From Datura wrightii (lineage: Eukaryota > Streptophyta > Magnoliopsida > Solanales > Solanaceae): a stretch of 64,000 nucleotides of DNA. This document shows positions 1 to 10,445 of the stretch, one piece after another; the stretch's first letter is position 1; the number at the start of each line of letters is the position of its first letter. The stretch covers positions 91,227,501 to 91,291,500 of the forward strand of contig JASDFA010000001.1 of assembly GCA_035772735.1 (NCBI GenBank), written 5' to 3'. Position numbers and translations under genes: made by a program. Below the pieces are notes generated by a model, which was given only the letters and a program-made list of their open reading frames with translations, did not search any database and had not been told where the DNA came from.

Positions 1-139
1 CCGTTATATAGCCCTTTGTTTCTAGAAATATGGGTTAGAGCCAGCCAGGCACCAGATGTGCCCAGGCTCAGCAGTCTAGCAGTTCAGGTCCTAGTAGGGC
101 ACCAGGTGCCAGTCATACCCCCCAAGGCGGGGTGTGACA
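1..139 (+). mobile_element. 3' end of a Tekay-type LTR (truncated by window edge)
   Basis: This stretch matches the last ~140 bp of the LTRs of D (27779-27916) and G (to 52502), including the closing GGGGTGTGACA. No primer-binding site follows, so it is the end of a 3' LTR or a solo LTR, not a 5' LTR. The rest lies left of the window. The 32 bp after it (140-171) end in an AT dinucleotide run and form the site where H inserted; I see nothing else in them. Confidence 0.85.
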
Positions 140-171
140 TGAGGCCATTTAGCACCAACCATATATATATA

Positions 172-1465
172 TGGAATACCCCGAAAGCCCTAAGATCAGA
201 CCCGAGAGTTGAAGGGAGAAAATTGAAAATCTGGTACTAGGTCGCAGAACGAGTCGTTCTGTTACCTCTGGGGAGGACCACGAGTCGTGAGGTGACTCGT
301 GGTGAGGTACAGGGCTTGAGTTAAAAGAATTGTTGAGCGGGTCATAACGGGAATGACCACAAGTCATTGTCAGGCCCCACAACTCGTCAGGTCAGCCGTG
401 GCCAAGGAAATTAAAAGGGGGAAAGGCGAGTGACAGTGCACCTAATGAATAGACCCCACGAGTCATGGTCAGACACCATGATTCATTGGGTGGATCGTGG
501 TCATCAGGTAAATAATGATCTGGGGTCGAGGCAGTGGGGATAACAAGTGGTGACCAGGAGTCGTGGCCACCGGTAACGACTCATGGATGGTGGCAACGAC
601 TCATTAGGTCCCTTGTGGGGACTGACAAGCAGTTATTTTTTGCGAAGTTACTAAGGGTATTCTCGTCATTCCTATGCTCTAAGTTCCTATACTATGTCAT
701 TTTAAGCCTTTTTCAGAGTGTATTAAGGTGGGATAAGCCATTCTAGCCTATTCTAAACCTATGCATGCAAAGTTAAGAAGTTAGAGAGGAGATCAAGCTT
801 AAGTCCTTCCAATTCTTCTCAAATTCCTCTTCGGTAATCAAGGAAGTGTAAGAATCATCTTTGATCAGGTATGTAGGGTTATGAATGGGTGAATGTTTTC
901 ACACTCATGCCCAATTTCTCAAAAATCATAAAATTTCCTATGTTAATTCTATCGGGTTTTAACCCAATGCATGAAATTCTAAAATCTCTACATGAGTATG
1001 ATTTAAATGTATTTCTACTATTGAATTATGATTCATGTGCAAGTTTTACATTGATTTTCATAAAAATCATGTTTCAAGCTTTTTAAATTAAAAATTGCCC
1101 AACTATAAGCGGTTTATGAAAATTAAGATTTATGATGAATGTTCATGTATGATGAAGTATGGATGATGAAAAGCATGTTTTCAAGTCAACCATATTTATA
1201 ATCATGTTTTCTAGTGAATTGAGTATTTTCAAGCATGTTATAGTATTGGGCAATGCCCACTTGTTCAAGAATGATTTACAATTTATGATATAAATTTCAT
1301 TATTGATCGATTTATGATGTTAGCCGACTAAAGAGCCCTTGATTCATGGCTAAACATGTATGAAAAGGGGATCAATGATGTTAAATGTTTATTTAGCCAT
1401 GAATCTCATGAATGATGTTTATGATTTACGTATGAGCTTAATGTGCATGTTTTTGGGAGCAGTGT
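172..1465 (+). repeat. H 5' LTR, left part
   Basis: First ~1.29 kb of the H LTR. The opening (TGGAATACCCCGAAAG) aligns with the F LTR opening (TGTAATACCTCAAAAG). Bases 240-610 hold many copies of a short motif of the form ACGA(G/C)TC(G/A)T, for example at 249, 280, 576 and 596. From 620 on the text is AT-rich with no credible ORF. The last five bases, AGTGT, are the left target copy of F. Confidence 0.82.
1461..1465. repeat. Target site duplication of F, left copy (AGTGT)
   Basis: AGTGT directly precedes the first TG of F and is repeated exactly at 59668-59672, directly after its last base. Removing F and one copy restores continuous H LTR text related to the equivalent site in the F LTR. 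Confidence 0.9.
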
Positions 1466-3882
1466 TGTAATACCTCAAAAGTGCCTAAGATTAGAGCCGA
1501 GATAAAAATTTGAAGTTGGCTGAAAAAATGGGAAAATTTCACAAGATGAATGACCCAACGGATCGTTGGTACAACCAACAACCTATTGGATCCAGTTGTG
1601 GGAAGTGAAGTCTGGTGGCAATGTAAGCAATGGGTGATGTAATGACTCATTCTTGGGAACAATGAGTCGTTGTTGTTAATGGTGGGTAAGTACTGGACTT
1701 AAGCATGGGGGATGTGACGAGTCATTCAACGACCCGTTGTGAGCTATGATGATCCGTTTTCACCAACCATTGTCTAGGTTGTCATATCTCCAATGGACTT
1801 AACGGATGGGTACCACGACTCGTTGGAGGGAACAACGAGTCGTGGTGAGGCGTAGCGCCCCCGTGGTTCGCGAGAAGGAAAAAGAATGTTGCATCTGGCA
1901 CGAGATGATAAAGAGAGAGCTTCGTCTATCGATGAACAGTGTATTGACGGAGCTCTTGGAGGAGAAGCTCAGGGTATTCAGGAGACAAGCGAGGATCGAC
2001 CCAACAGATCCGTTTGATCAAAGGATGAGTTATCCTATCGAACCATGGTATGAATCTGGGATCAGGGCTTGGGAAATGTATATGATGGATCGTACCACGA
2101 GTCATGGTAGCTTCCAACCACTCATTGGTACGCCCATTGGATCGATCTGTGCAGAATTTTCAGGGTAATTCATTAAGGGTATTTTTGTCCTTTCTATATT
2201 CTAGAGCCCTAAACTACGTCGTTATATGTTATTTTTTGGGCATGTTAAGATAGGTTAAGTTCCCCTTGTATAGTCATTCCCATGCATGCCAAATTTTGAA
2301 GAATTAAGAGAGATCAAGCCTATCCTCAAGATCTTCTTCATCAATTCTCCCTTGGGCATTCAAGGAACTTTGAAATATGATCTTACCTAGGTATATAGAG
2401 TTACGAATGGGTATTTTCGTTCACACCCATACCCAATATCTATTAAATTATAAAAAAATTATCAAAAATCTCATGTGGTTTTAACTCAAATCTTGTGGAA
2501 TTTTAATAATTACCAATTGGTTTTTCTAAATTGTTATTTACATCATATTTTATGAATTTTGATCAGATTTTAAAACTATTTTAGTAAAAAAAATTATTGA
2601 TTTTAATTTCTACATAATTAAGCCTAATTATGTATGATCTATGACGAATCGGGTTATGGTCTTTACTTAAATTATTGATATTTACAATCCCAACATGATT
2701 TATGATTTGAAATGTGAATTTATTCAAATACCCACTATGATTTGATAATTTACAAGTTATACGTATGGTTTTCAAGCATGCATGAAACCTATGACTTATG
2801 AATTATGTTTTAGCTGACTCACGGGCCTTATATCATGGCTAGTTTACATATTTACAAGTATGTTTATGATTATCATGATTTAACTAACCCATGAATTCAT
2901 GCATATTATATTATGAGCACTATAAATGTTTTGGGAGTAGTATTGAACACCGAGTAGGTTCGGGCCATAGATTCGGCCCTGAATCTCATAAACGACATGC
3001 CACCGTAGGTATGTTGGGACCTCTCTTGGGACTGTTCCTGGCCCAAATGGCCCTTCTCATGTGTGATCACGCCCTTCATGGTTCTACCCTTATCAAGGTA
3101 TGAACGACCTCCCGACTAGGTTTACAATTCGGACTCCATGTGTGTTCATATGGCTTATGTCGGTTAAGAGAATCTCCCACTGTTCCTCATGATTTATGCA
3201 TGTTTATAATTATATATGTTGGCTCAAGTTATGTTCAATAAATCTTTTCTCTTATGATCATGATTACAGTTGTATTACGAATGTTTTGAAACCCTTGAGC
3301 CTTAAGTTATGTTACGATATTTATGACATAAGCATGATGTCCTACTCTTATGATGTTTTATGAGTTTTTTTTTACATATTTTAAATGTCCGCTTTACTTA
3401 CCTTGCATACTAGGTATATTCCACATACTGACTGCATACTTTCTAGTCTGTATCGTTTCATGATACAGGAGCTAGCTCTCAGGCTCATCTCCATCCTTAG
3501 TCCCTACCAGAGTTTGCTATCATCTTGTTGGTGAGTCCTCTTGTTCCGAGGGCCGTATGACTAGACATTTATGATGTACTTTTGTTTCAGCTTTGGCTAG
3601 GTTAGTTGGGGGTGTTTTCCCATCAACCCATCTTATACAATAAAGGCTTTTCAGACCGCATGTAGTACTCAGCTTATGTGTATGTTTAGTGCTTCCGAAT
3701 TTTATGATATGCTATGCCATGTTTACTTGCTATGCCATGTTTACTTTTTCGTTATGTATTATGTTCAAACTTCCTCTTAAAGTGAATGAAGTTAGATGTA
3801 TGCTTATTCCATAGATAGACTTGGGGCCTCTTGGAGTTCCTTGTCTCGTGTTACGATCCGGGTCTACGTTTGGGTCGTGACA
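1466..3882 (+). repeat. F 5' LTR
   Basis: 2,417 bp, TGTAATACC...GGGTCGTGACA. Its partner is 57375-59667. Relative to the partner it carries an extra ~107 bp at about 1852-1958. It contains ACGACTCGT/ACGAGTCGT motifs (1624-1850, 2095-2106). Near its 3' part (3405-3440) is a CATACT(A/C)GGTA core shared with other LTR families here. The 120-codon frame at 1806-2168 includes the extra insert and is not conserved in the partner, so I do not call it a gene. Confidence 0.9.
1852..1958. other. ~107-bp insertion private to the F 5' LTR
   Basis: Between the flanks GAGTCGTG(G/T)TGAGGC and AGGAGAAGCTCAGGG the 3' LTR (about 57757-57770) has only about eight bases, while the 5' LTR has ~107 bp. The extra text is less AT-rich than its surroundings and open in the + frame. 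I do not recognise its source. No target duplication or terminal repeat is visible, so it looks like filler DNA from repair or a template switch. Confidence 0.6.
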
Positions 3883-3886
3883 AATT

Positions 3887-3897
3887 TGGTATCAGAG
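3887..3897 (+). promoter_or_regulatory. F primer-binding site (tRNA-Met type)
   Basis: TGGTATCAGAG four bases after the LTR end matches the 3' end complement of initiator tRNA-Met used by many plant LTR elements. It marks 1466-3882 as the 5' LTR and F as + strand. Confidence 0.88.
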
Positions 3898-4091
3898 AAA
3901 TAGGTTTGAAGTGTCTTAGGATATCTGAAAGCCGCGTTGAGTAGAGTGTTTTTCATGGGTGTGAAGCGCACCACACTTATGACGAAGAGGCTACGAGACA
4001 TTTAGGAAATGTTTCCTTCTTTCATCATCTATGTTGTGTGATGAAAAGTCTCCCTATTCTTGTAACTCGTGCTATACTAGCGTGAAGAAAC

Positions 4092-4118
4092 ATGTCTTCT
4101 CGGAACAACAATGGAAGT
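4092..4118 (+). pseudogene. gag: F gag, first nine codons (cut by O)
   Basis: ATG at 4092 opens a frame of nine codons that ends exactly at the O insertion point. The frame resumes after the second target copy at 46481 and meets a TAA at 46514. The leader before it resembles the H leader 60586-60777 (GTGTC-TAG, then GTTGAGTAGAGT). The start is inferred from position; the coding content is too short to identify alone. Confidence 0.6.
4114..4118. repeat. Target site duplication of O, left copy (GAAGT)
   Basis: Directly before the first TG of O. The right copy, 46476-46480, reads GGAGT: one mismatch in five, compatible with the age of the element. Confidence 0.7.
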
Positions 4119-5041
4119 TGTCGCGCCCCAATTTTTCTCGCGGAAAGCGGAACTCGACATGTGACAACTCTTAAGGGTTATTTAAAAAGAAGAGTCGCCA
4201 CCTAACGAATTATGGTGCGTTAGGGCACCAAACTATACTAATTACAGATAACTCTATTTATTGGTCTATGTCACCAAATTCGGGTAAGGGTTCAGATTAC
4301 CTCGAAAGGAAGGTGTTAAGCACCTTTCGAGGTCCATAACTGTAGGTCCCGGACGAATTCATTAATTTATGTGGAGGTTAACTAAGTGATAAAAAATGGT
4401 CCATTAATCTATTATAAACTAAACTTAGCTATGTGATTAGAAAGATAAACTATTATAAAAATAAATAAATCAATTAGTCAATTACTAATTAATGCAAAAT
4501 TATATGATGAAATAATGATTAAGCTATTTCCTAATTATACATATAAAAAAAAAAATTGGGACCAGTAAATATCTCAACAGAAAAATAAATTAAAACACCA
4601 ATTAATAGAAACTACGTGATAAAGCAAATTGGTCTACAAGCTTATTTATTACATGTTAAACAAATATTTACTAATTAAAGTTCAAATTTTAGACTAACGA
4701 GAAGAAAATGGTTAAGCAATATATAACAAAATAATTTTCTTTTTCATGATAACTAAAATAATATAAATCTTAACTACCCAAAGTAAAAATAATAAGGAAC
4801 TGTGAATAAATCTATGATGACTTGAATGCGTTTAATGCTTTAAACAAGATATAAAGAAAATTTTTGAAAAGTTAAAATGTTTGTTGCTTTTTAGGGATGA
4901 CAACACGATAGTATGAATCATGGTCTTCAACCTTAGCAACAGATTGGTTAAAGGTCGGTCTTAAATTAACAAATATAATAATATATTTAAAAATAATTTA
5001 ATAAAGATTCGAATTTTGAAATATAAACACATAAATATTTA
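4119..5041 (-). repeat. O 3' LTR, terminal part
   Basis: Aligns to 42024-42950 of the 5' LTR with about 6% difference by eye in the first 150 bp. It ends where array T is inserted; the last five bases, ATTTA, are the left target copy of T. No coding sequence. Confidence 0.9.
5037..5041. repeat. Target site duplication of T, left copy (ATTTA)
   Basis: ATTTA immediately precedes the array and is repeated exactly at 23304-23308. The unoccupied version, with a single ATTTA, is at 42946-42950 in the O 5' LTR. Confidence 0.92.
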
Positions 5042-7403
5042 TGTCACGCCTCGCCTTGGGGGGTGTGACTGGCACCTGGTGCCCTAGTAGGACCTAGACT
5101 GCTATCTGGTGAGCCTAAGCGCATCTGGTGCCTGAGTGGCTCTAACTCAGATTTCTGGAAACAAGGGCTATATAACGGCTGTAAACACAGCCTCTGGCCA
5201 ACTGGCCTATAGCCACCTATACCTGTAATAACAGCTAACCAGAAACATACTCGTAACAAGGAACCTATGCGGGCCGACAAGGCCACCATGCTGTCTAATC
5301 ATCTGGGACTCCACAATAAAATGCTGAATAACTATGTGACCGGCAAGGTCACCACTACTGTCAAACTAGGGCCTCACACGGCCAACATAAGCTGAAATGC
5401 TAAACAACCATAACAAACTGCACGGCCTTACACGACCGGCTCAACTGACCACAGGGAAATATATACAGACTGCAAGCCTCAAGGAATACTGATAAGATGG
5501 TTGGGACAGGGCCCCGGCCTACCCATACTGTACAACAAAAGGAAATGATATAAACCTCTGAAATATCAAGCTCCGGATGACAGGAGCTGATGACTCTGCG
5601 TTAACTAGGATCACGAGGGATCGCCTCCTCGTCTATGAGTACCTGCAGGCAAGTAATGCAGCGCCCCGCTGGGCGTCAGTACCACTGGTACCGAGTATGC
5701 AAAGCAACTGAAATAATACAACTGAATGTAGATAACATAACTAACAAGTCTGTGAGCAGAAGATAACTAAATCTGAAGAGCTGATAGGAACTAGATCAAA
5801 CCTTTCTGCACTGATAGGCAGGAGCGTGTCTGTAGTCACGGCGGCCTGCTGTCTATTAACTAATATATATAAAGCACATAAATACATATACATTTAGCAA
5901 GCAAGAGCCAATACCAACCCCCATAAGCCGGATGGCGCCAAACAAGCAAACAATCTATATACCCCTACCCGGGTCAAAACCAGCCAAAAATAAGTCACTC
6001 CACTCATCTGCTCACTCGGAGCTCCTCTACCGGCCCCCTGGGTCTCCGGCTCGGGCCATAGCCTCCGATATAAATAACCGTGTCTGAGTCCGGAGGACTC
6101 CTGTGTAGACAGTAACAGATAGGGTCTGGTTCCCTGGACACAACTCAACAGGGCTATCTGAAATCAGAGTTGCACCTGTAATAAGATCTGTAACTGTAAC
6201 TATATCTGAATCTGTTCCCTGGGTGCTTGCGCACAACAGGGCTATCTGTACTGTAATGCTGATCAGCCTGATATAGGGAAAGCTTTATCCTATCTTCGTC
6301 CAAACTGGGGACGGCATGCCACTCCTTGGAGTGACGTAAACCCACTCGCTCAGTGGGCGACATGATTACCAACCCAGGGGCGGCGAGGACACTCAATAAG
6401 GTGCCCTCACGCCACATCAAGTCTCAACAAACAAATAGCACATACAAATAGCAAGCATGTATAATTGAAAAAGACTATCTGAAATCTGGTTTCTAATTCT
6501 GATCTCTTTCTGTATTACACTGATTCTTTACTGATTATACTGATTCTGAAATCTCTATTTAACTGTTTGGCTAATCTATAGCCTGGATACTATCTGTCTG
6601 AATGGCTAATCTGTAGCCATAAACTGTCTGTGTATCTGATTTTACTTTATTAGCTTTTATTTCGAAAATCTGTATCTTTTTATTCTACAACATGCTTGCT
6701 AATCATACAATAAGCTATACTGAATCTGAAATGCTAACTCGCCCTTTGGCGCATGCTTTACTAACTTTCGGACTGAATACGGTACGGCAACACAACTCAG
6801 AATCTATTAGATTTACTTAATTCTCAACATTCAACTCCGAGAGTTTCAAATACGGAGTTTACTATGATTTACCAAACTAAGACTTACTAACTTGCCAAAG
6901 AACAACTTCACATACCTTAACCTCAAGTTATCCGACTGTCGGATGAGGCTCGGTCAGTACTCCAGCTATTTCTCCCAACTGCATCCATATATACGTCAAT
7001 TAGTACTAAATACAACACTATTCTAAAAGAAAACATCACTTTCGATATAATTATAGCCTAAACTTAGGCTTATCGAAAGACGGTCGAAAACTTGCTATTT
7101 TTCGGAGGTACAGAAGGGAGAAGTATTCACTTTACGGCTAGGAGCACATAGACACTAGTTTGGAGCAATTTCACTTACCTTAGCCCGGTAGCACGACGAT
7201 TCGTCGGCCGAATTTCGCGAAACTAAATCCGTAGGAATGCTTCCTGCTGCTAAACACTTCGGTATCTGGAGTTAATTTGGATTTGGACTATGTTTGGCAG
7301 CGTAATCGAACGATAATATCTTCACCTTCTTCGTCTCTCTCTGTTTGCTGCGAATTTTCTGGAAATTATATTGAATGAATTGATTTAAAACCGAAGTGGG
7401 GCT

Positions 7404-7410
7404 TTATATA
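7404..7410 (-). promoter_or_regulatory. Predicted TATA box, T LTR a
   Basis: TATATAA on the - strand, just downstream of the inverted repeat and followed by AGCCCCACTTCGG, which is also found after the TATA box in D (25585). The equivalent copies are 15249-15255 and 23070-23076. Confidence 0.55.
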
Positions 7411-7430
7411 CTTGGGCCTGGACAGGCCTA

Positions 7431-7474
7431 ACGTGTCACGGAGCCAAAGCGGAGGCTCCACCTCCGTGACACGT
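7431..7474. repeat. Inverted repeat upstream of TATA, T LTR a
   Basis: Perfect 13-bp arms (ACGTGTCACGGAG and CTCCGTGACACGT) around an 18-bp loop. The same structure is at 15276-15319 and 23097-23140. D has the same kind of hairpin and G an unrelated one in the same place. Confidence 0.85.
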
Positions 7475-7637
7475 TTTCATCGCAAAGGGGCTCTGCCCCG
7501 GCTCCTTCCGTGATGGTTCGACCGGTTACTTGTCCGACCCTTTCTCGGGCCTTTCTCTAGCACGTATGGCTTTCAAATATGCTTAACCAACGCGCGAATA
7601 GGCCATCTGGGTGCCGGGAATCTTACGGGGTATAACA

Positions 7638-7651
7638 TTCTCCCCCCCTTA
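7638..7651 (-). promoter_or_regulatory. T unit 1 polypurine tract
   Basis: Reads TAAGGGGGGGAGAA on the - strand, directly before the LTR, the normal place for the plus-strand primer. The equivalent in unit 2 is 15483-15496. Confidence 0.85.
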
Positions 7652-7908
7652 GGAACATTCGTACTCGAATGTAAACTTCTATCTAGAGGACTTCTCAACT
7701 TACTCAACTAGTTTCTAAGAAAATTTCGGCAGAGTTTCCCCTGTAATATGGACTATCCCGAAAACCTGAAACGCAGAAAAGTCCAATACAGGTACTGCAC
7801 ACAATACTTTAAGATTCACTGGATAGCTAAACATCAATCTTTCTCATTTATACATGCAAAACCACAAGGTACTGCATAAGTAATAATACGGACATACCTG
7901 TCGCCTGA

Positions 7909-8697
7909 CTAGGCCTGGAATAAGTGAGGATATCTAGCTTTCATATCTTCCTCAGCCTCCCACGTCACCTCCTCTCGGTTCCTGTTATGCCACAATACCT
8001 TGACAGACGCAATATCTTTAGTTCTTAATCTATGAATCTGTCTATCTAAGATGGCTACTGGAACCTCTTCATAGGCCAGCTCTTCCGTAACCTGAATATC
8101 CTGGATTGGGACTGCTCTGGACAGGTCTCCTATGCATTTCCTCAGCATAGATACATGAAAGACCGGATGAACGGATTCTAGCTCTGGAGGCAAGTTCAAC
8201 TCATATGCTACTCGGCCTATCCTTCGACGAATCTGATAAGGCCCAACAAACCTCGGACTGAGCTTACCTTTCTTGCCGAATCTCATCACCCCTTTCATCG
8301 GAGATACTTTCAGAAATACCCAGTCATTTACATCAAATTCCAAGTCTCTGCGCCGCACATCGGCATATGATTTCTGGCAGCTCTGTGCAGTCAGTAAGTG
8401 TTCTCTGATAAGCTTTATCTTTTCCTCTGACTGTTGAATAATGTCTGGCCCAATTGATGCCGATTCCCCTACTTCAAACCAACCAACCGACGATCTGCAC
8501 TTCCGCCCGTATAATGCCTCGAAGGGCGCACTCAGAATAGGTGAGTGATAGCTATTATTATAAGCAAACTTGATTAGGGGCAAATGCTCATCCCAGCTAC
8601 CACCGAAATCTAACACACACACTTGTAGCATGTCCTCGAGCGTTTGAATAGTGCGCTCAGCCTGTCCATCTATCTGAGGGTGGAATGTTGTGCTCAA
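7909..8697 (-). pseudogene. pol: T unit 1 integrase C-terminal half and chromodomain
   Basis: 262-codon frame. It begins in the integrase core at the HPQ.DGQAERT segment, which carries the catalytic Glu, and continues through the GKKGKLSPRFVGPY box. It ends in a Del/Tekay chromodomain (VAILDRQIHRLR, then VTWEAEEDMKARYPHLF). It opens at a TTG, not a true start: it is the tail of a polyprotein cut by in-frame stops upstream. Unit 2 differs at a few residues. Confidence 0.9.
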
Positions 8698-8970
8698 ATT
8701 AACCTGCGTTCCCAGACCTCTCTGAAATGACTGCCAAAATCTAGCCGTAAACTATGCTCCTTTGTCTGAAATAATGGATACTGGTACTCCATGCAACCTG
8801 ACTATTTCTCAGATATACAACTCCGCATAATCTTCGGCCGAGAAGGTAGTTCTCACTGGTAGGAAATGAGCTGATTTTGTCAATCTATCAACTATCACCC
8901 ATATAAAGTCATGTCTGTGCCTGGTATGGGGTAATCCTGCTACAAAATCCATATTCACGGCTTCCCATTT

Positions 8971-9687
8971 CTAGAGAGACACTGCTATGTCCTGAGTTAA
9001 CCCGCCTGGTTTCTGGTGTTCCACTTTTACTTGTTGGCAGTTAGGACACTGGGCTACAAATTCAGTAATTTCTCTTTTCATACCTGGCCACCAGTAGTTT
9101 TCTTTGATACCATGGTACATTTTTGTCGCGCCAGGGTGGAGAGAGTAGCGGGCGCAATGTACCTCGTTCATAATCTGCTGGCAGAGGCTTGAAACGTCTG
9201 GAACACATAGACGACCTTTACAGCGTAGCACTCCATCCTCAGTTATCTGAAAATCTGGCGCTTTACCCTGCTGGATTCTGTCTTTGAGCTGGATCACGTC
9301 AGGATCCTCATATTGCCGTTCTTTCACCTCCACAACTAATGATGACATGGCGGTGTTCTGAATTACCGCTCTACCGTCCTCTTTTTCTGCTACACGAACA
9401 ACTAGGCTAGCTAACTGATGTATCTCCCTGACCAATTCCCGCTGCTCGGGCAGCAAATACGCCAAGCTCCCCATGGACTTACGACTGAGAGCATCTGCTA
9501 CAACATTGGCTTTTCCCGAGCGGTACAGAATATTCACGTCATAATCATTTAACAGCTCCAACCAGCGACGTTGCCGTAGATTCAACTCCCTCTGAGTGAA
9601 GATATACTGTAGGCTCTTGTGATCTGTAAAAATATCAACATGGACGCCATACAGGTAATGTCTCCACATTTTCAAGGCGTGGATCAC
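8971..9687 (-). pseudogene. pol: T unit 1 RNase H end and integrase N-terminal part
   Basis: 238-codon frame covering the end of RNase H (DHKSLQYIFTQRELNLRQRRW, ADALSRKS) and the integrase HHCC zinc finger (LHPGATKMYHG, then CPNCQQ). It stops where a Trp codon has become TAG. Upstream, a one-base deletion near 9745 separates it from the RT/RNase H frame. Between 8698 and 8970 the integrase core is readable but carries further stops (a CGA to TGA type and a CAG to TAG type). Confidence 0.88.
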
Positions 9688-9734
9688 TGCGGCTAACTCC
9701 AGGTCGTGGGTAGGGTAATTCTTTTCGTGTTTCT

Positions 9735-10421
9735 TTAGCTGCTGGAAGCATACGCAATCACCTTACCATGCTGCATCAACACACAACCCAACCGAAAGCC
9801 TGATGCATCGCAATACACTGAATAACCCTCTGTACCTTCCGGCAATGCTAGCACTGGGGCGGAGGTTAATCTGTCTTTCAATTCCTGGAAGCTCTGCTCG
9901 CATGCCTCTGTCCACTGAAACTTTTCTGCTTTCTGCGTCAGTTTAGTCAGAGGTGCCACTATGGTGGAGAACCCTTCAACAAACCTCCTGTAATAACCTG
10001 CCAATCCCAGAAAGCTACGGACCTCAGTCGGAGTGGTAGGCCTAGGCCATGATTTGACTGCTTCTAATTTTTGCTTGTCAACTTGTATACCAGCATCCGA
10101 CACAATATGCCCTAGGAAGGCTACTGAGTTAGCATATAACTGGCGGTCCCTGAGGATCTGGAGCACTGTCCGCAAATGAGTCCGGTGATCTGCTTCAGAG
10201 CGAGAATACACCAGAATGTCATAAATAAATACTATTACGAACAAGTCCAGGAAAGGTCTGAAAATACTGTTCATCAGGTCCATGAATACTGCCGGGGCAT
10301 TCGTTAACCCAAAGGACATGACAAGAAATTCAAAATGTCCATATCGGGTCCTGAACGCCGTTTTAGGAATATCTCTTTCACGTACCCGAACCTGATGATA
10401 TCCGGACCACAAGTCAATCAT
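9735..10421 (-). pseudogene. pol: T unit 1 reverse transcriptase to RNase H, active site altered
   Basis: 228-codon frame from the middle of RT (GYHQVRVRERDIPKTAFRTRYG, MSFGLTNAPAVF) through RNase H (SVYCDASGFRLGCVLM). The catalytic FIDD box reads FIYD: the first Asp codon is TAT at 10221-10223. Relative to D about nine residues are missing in frame after RDRQLYA, near 10130. Both lesions are shared with unit 2, so they predate the tandem duplication. Confidence 0.9.
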
Positions 10422-10445
10422 AGAGAAGTATCTGGCTCCCTATAA

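Larger units (their letters stand above)
5042..7637 (-). repeat. T LTR a (left outer, original 3' LTR)
   Basis: 2,596 bp. On the - strand it runs TGTTATACCCC (7637) to GGCGTGACA (5042). It differs from LTRs b and c at many sites left of 6632 and is nearly identical to b to the right of that point. A predicted TATA box lies at 7404-7410 and an inverted repeat at 7431-7474. Confidence 0.95.

Noticed and set aside
1806..2168. 120-codon frame in the F 5' LTR
   Set aside because: It runs through the private 107-bp insert and is not open in the 3' LTR.
3887..3897. tRNA gene fragments
   Set aside because: The TGGTATCAGAG matches are primer-binding sites next to LTR ends; no tRNA cloverleaf surrounds them.
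5894..6420. Small - strand frames 5894-6420 and copies at 13872-14265 and 21717-22110
   Set aside because: They lie within LTRs a, b and c and recur only because the LTRs are duplicates. No domain and no conserved start.
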